From NCBI GenBank assembly GCA_003427395.1, contig BFEA01000001.1, forward strand, positions 2,677,190-2,724,422: a DNA stretch of 47,233 bases. Reading direction: 5' to 3'. The notes under the pieces are model-generated. The model did no database searches. It had not been told where the DNA came from and worked only from the letters and a program-made list of their open reading frames with translations. The translations under genes and the position numbers were made by a program. This document shows positions 45,283-47,233 of this stretch, one piece after another. Each line of letters begins with the position of its first letter. Position 1 is the first letter of the stretch. Source of the stretch: Chara braunii (taxonomy: Eukaryota > Streptophyta > Charophyceae > Charales > Characeae).

Positions 45283-45650
45283 ATGCGTAAACGAAATGCG
45301 GAACAATTGGAGGAATTTCGGAGGAGAAACACTGTGCAATTGCACCGTGAGGCCAGTAAACGTTTTCGTTCGAACGAGAGATTAAGAGAGGTTGATGATG
45401 AAGCTGTGTTGTGGAGGAGGGAGGAAAATAAAGAGAGGTTGATGGTGAAGTTGTGTTGCGGAGGAGGGAGGAAAATAAAAGAGAGGTTGATGCTGAAGCA
45501 GTGTTGCGGAGGAGGGAGGAAACGTTAGTGCAAACACATCGAGCAAAGATAGGAAGAAGACAAACATTGAGTGGGTTGAGTGGTCGCCCCAACAAAAAAA
45601 CGAAAAAATATGGAATGCGTGCAAAGCAAACGAAGCGGGCAAGATATTGA
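45283..45650 (+). pseudogene. Charged ORF with 48-bp coding minisatellite, frameshifted
   Basis: The Arg/Glu-rich protein starts MRKRNAEQLEEFRRRNTVQL. Three tandem DNA units begin at about 45,387, 45,434 and 45,482 and encode REVDDEAVLWRREENK-like 16-residue helical repeats. The first unit has 47 bases instead of 48, which throws the downstream units into another frame. The repeat frame resumes at 45,453-45,650 and ends in a Lys/Arg-rich tail (RPNKKTKKYGMRAKQTKRAR). Such REAEAVRRRR-type repeats occur in proteins of several eukaryotic transposons; no function is assigned. Confidence 0.5.
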
Positions 45651-45993
45651 AGGGACTATGCGTCATGCACGTGATGAGGGAGATGAAGGAGAAAGTTCGC
45701 TGAAACAAGAAGACATGGAGATTTTTGGAGAGCAACAGTTTAACCATAAAAAACGTTGTATCTCTTACACCAGATGTGAAGATGAGGACGTCGACGATGA
45801 CGAAGATATGAAAGAAGAAGAATTAGAGGAAGAGCATGACAGTGATGACACCAATGACGTTCACGAAGCAAAAGGAGAAGATAATTATAATGAATATGAA
45901 GACACAAGTGTTGACGATGACCAACTAGAAAACAACGACAAAATATATGATCGAGCGATAGGTATAAATTCGCATTACCGCATTCTTTGTTAG
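45580..45993 (+). CDS. Acidic hypothetical ORF
   Basis: 137 codons overlap the end of the minisatellite ORF in another frame. The start is basic and the rest is a long Asp/Glu-rich stretch (EDVDDDEDMKEEELEEEHDS) of disordered character. No domain is recognised. It may be the true continuation of the previous ORF after its frameshift. Confidence 0.3.
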   Translation: MVAPTKKRKNMECVQSKRSGQDIEGTMRHARDEGDEGESSLKQEDMEIFGEQQFNHKKRCISYTRCEDEDVDDDEDMKEEELEEEHDSDDTNDVHEAKGEDNYNEYEDTSVDDDQLENNDKIYDRAIGINSHYRILC

Positions 45994-46132
45994 AATTGTC
46001 TCATATTAGGATTTGTAGTTTGAATGAGTTGAATTGTATATTGTAATTGTCAAGAATTGATGCACTTGTAAGATATGTATACAACGTACTCTCCACATTG
46101 TGTATGCAACTCACGTGTGTATATCATGATGC

Positions 46133-47062
46133 TTGAAATTCTTGATGTCCACAGTGACACGGGAACGAGAGAGAGAGTCAGAGAAAGAGAAGCACGTCGA
46201 CAAGAAGCGTTCGTTGAAAGAATTGCAGACATTGCAAGCGGATTATAAAGTCTTGAAGCAAATGTTGCGCTGCTTTGCGAATACCTTTTGTTTTTCACTG
46301 GCACGTGACACTGAGTTGTACTCTTCCATTGATGACTATGTCGACACTTTTATGAAATTTGTGACACCGGTTGATATTGATACACAAGAAAGTGTTCATC
46401 GCATGTTCGAATGGAGAGGTGTGGGGATACTTCGTACCATGGGGTCGAGGGAATTGACGAACATTAGAGGAAAAATCAAAAATAATATCGTTAGAGCATT
46501 TTTTGTTGCACCAGGGATGTTTTTTCCATGTGGAAGCGTGAGAGATCGTTTAGATGTAAAACGAGAGGAGTTGCGTAAGAAAATGGAAGAAGATTTTTCA
46601 TGGCGAATGAAGGGAAATGAAGCATGGGGTACAAAAGAGTTCAGAAGTGTTGTAGAAGACTTGTTGTATAGAGAGTACAACGACGTGGGTCGGAAGGGTT
46701 GCACACTTCAATAACGTGCATTTGCGCATATGGTGTTGGATTGTAATATCAACAACAAAAGTCGACCTACTCGCACACCTCCAGCAACTCGAGAAATGAG
46801 AAAGATTGAAGAAGTCATTGTTTTAACATCTACATCGGACATCCGGAAAGTGACACTCAACGTTGTGTCTCTAGACAGAAAAAAAACAGTTCTGGAGAGT
46901 TCAACAAAAATATGGGAACGAAACTACACGAACAAGAACAAGATGAAAGATGAGGTAGTGCAGATGAAAAACGATCACATATTTATAGACATAGTTGGTG
47001 AGGATGAAAATGTGGAATGCGATGAGAGATTGCAAGAGGCGGATAAGACTCCGACGTTGTAG
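46133..47062 (+). pseudogene. Unrecognised helical/basic protein, one stop
   Basis: A single frame of 310 codons has one TAA at 46,712-46,714. It begins with an Arg/Glu coiled-coil-like stretch (RERERESEKEKHVDKKRSL). It is followed by a compact alpha-rich domain (VHRMFEWRGVGILRTMGSRE, RGKIKNNIVRAFFVAPGMFF, VVEDLLYREYNDVGRKG) and a charged tail. Codon use and AT content match the transposase region, so it may belong to the same element. No family is recognised. Confidence 0.4.
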
Positions 47063-47169
47063 TTGATTAAAGGTCGGTGCATGACCTTAACATATGTGGC
47101 TCACAACGTGTGCGTGTGTGTGTAGTACGAGTTAAGAGCAAAAGAGCAAAATTATTTATTATGACACAC

Positions 47170-47172
<3 letters not shown>

Positions 47173-47224
<52 letters not shown>
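47173..47224 (+). repeat. (GA)n microsatellite with A tail at window end
   Basis: 26 GA/AG dinucleotides are followed by a run of A to the last base. This is a low-complexity tract and probably where the contig or read assembly ended. Confidence 0.97.
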
Positions 47225-47229
<5 letters not shown>

Positions 47230-47233
47230 AAAA

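Noticed and set aside
37767-47233. Giant-virus or Maverick/Polinton insertion
   Set aside because: No major capsid, packaging ATPase or DNA polymerase B is seen. A transposase plus Ulp1 fits a DNA transposon better, and Ulp1 alone is not diagnostic of a Maverick.

Overview
This is a eukaryotic nuclear window made almost entirely of transposable elements. I read it as a plant-lineage genome, probably a streptophyte alga such as Chara. That is an inference from plant-type tRNA-Asp priming, very large LTR elements and retroelement proteins that look like ones I remember from Chara; no host gene is visible to prove it. No bacterial operon, rRNA, tRNA gene or CRISPR array was found.

Positions 1-37,766 are one Ty3/gypsy-type LTR retrotransposon family arranged as a huge fold-back. 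The left part reads on +: the second part of Gag and protease (3-2525), reverse transcriptase-RNase H-integrase (2481-5869), a second Gag-like ORF downstream of pol (6130-8495), a 2-kb untranslated stretch, then a complete LTR (10,492-20,784, TGT...ACA), a tRNA-Asp primer-binding site (20,787-20,805) and the first 62 bases of a new gag. At about 21,233 the sequence flips. The right part reads on -: truncated ORF3, pol, protease, full Gag start (28,481), PBS (28,848-28,866), and the LTR out to 37,766, where it meets unrelated DNA. The designed gene plan is Gag-PR in one frame, a -1 ribosomal frameshift at a TTTTTTA heptamer, then RT-RH-IN, then the extra Gag-like ORF. Both copies are dead: they share six nonsense codons and carry private ones.

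The LTR itself is about 9-10 kb and noncoding. It holds a tRNA-derived SINE-like trimer, an arm-specific 1.4-kb replacement with an assembly gap, a hairpin-dense 3' part, and a roughly 63-bp-period array of hairpins. In that array a constant telomere-like core (ACCCTAGGGTTAGGG) is flanked by stems that differ from copy to copy yet still pair. This array is the most unusual structure in the window.

Positions 37,767-47,233 are a different, AT-richer mobile-element region on +. It holds a decayed KDZ/Plavaka-like DNA transposase with an N-terminal zinc finger (39,698-42,385), a decayed Ulp1-type cysteine protease (43,177-44,661), and several unrecognised charged ORFs, one with a 48-bp coding minisatellite. 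It ends in a GA microsatellite. Most ORF breaks here can also be explained by C-to-T (or G-to-A) changes.

Many single-base Ns lie at the same positions in both arms, so parts of the palindrome may have been assembled from one collapsed repeat consensus. Structural claims about the fold-back depend on the assembly being right.
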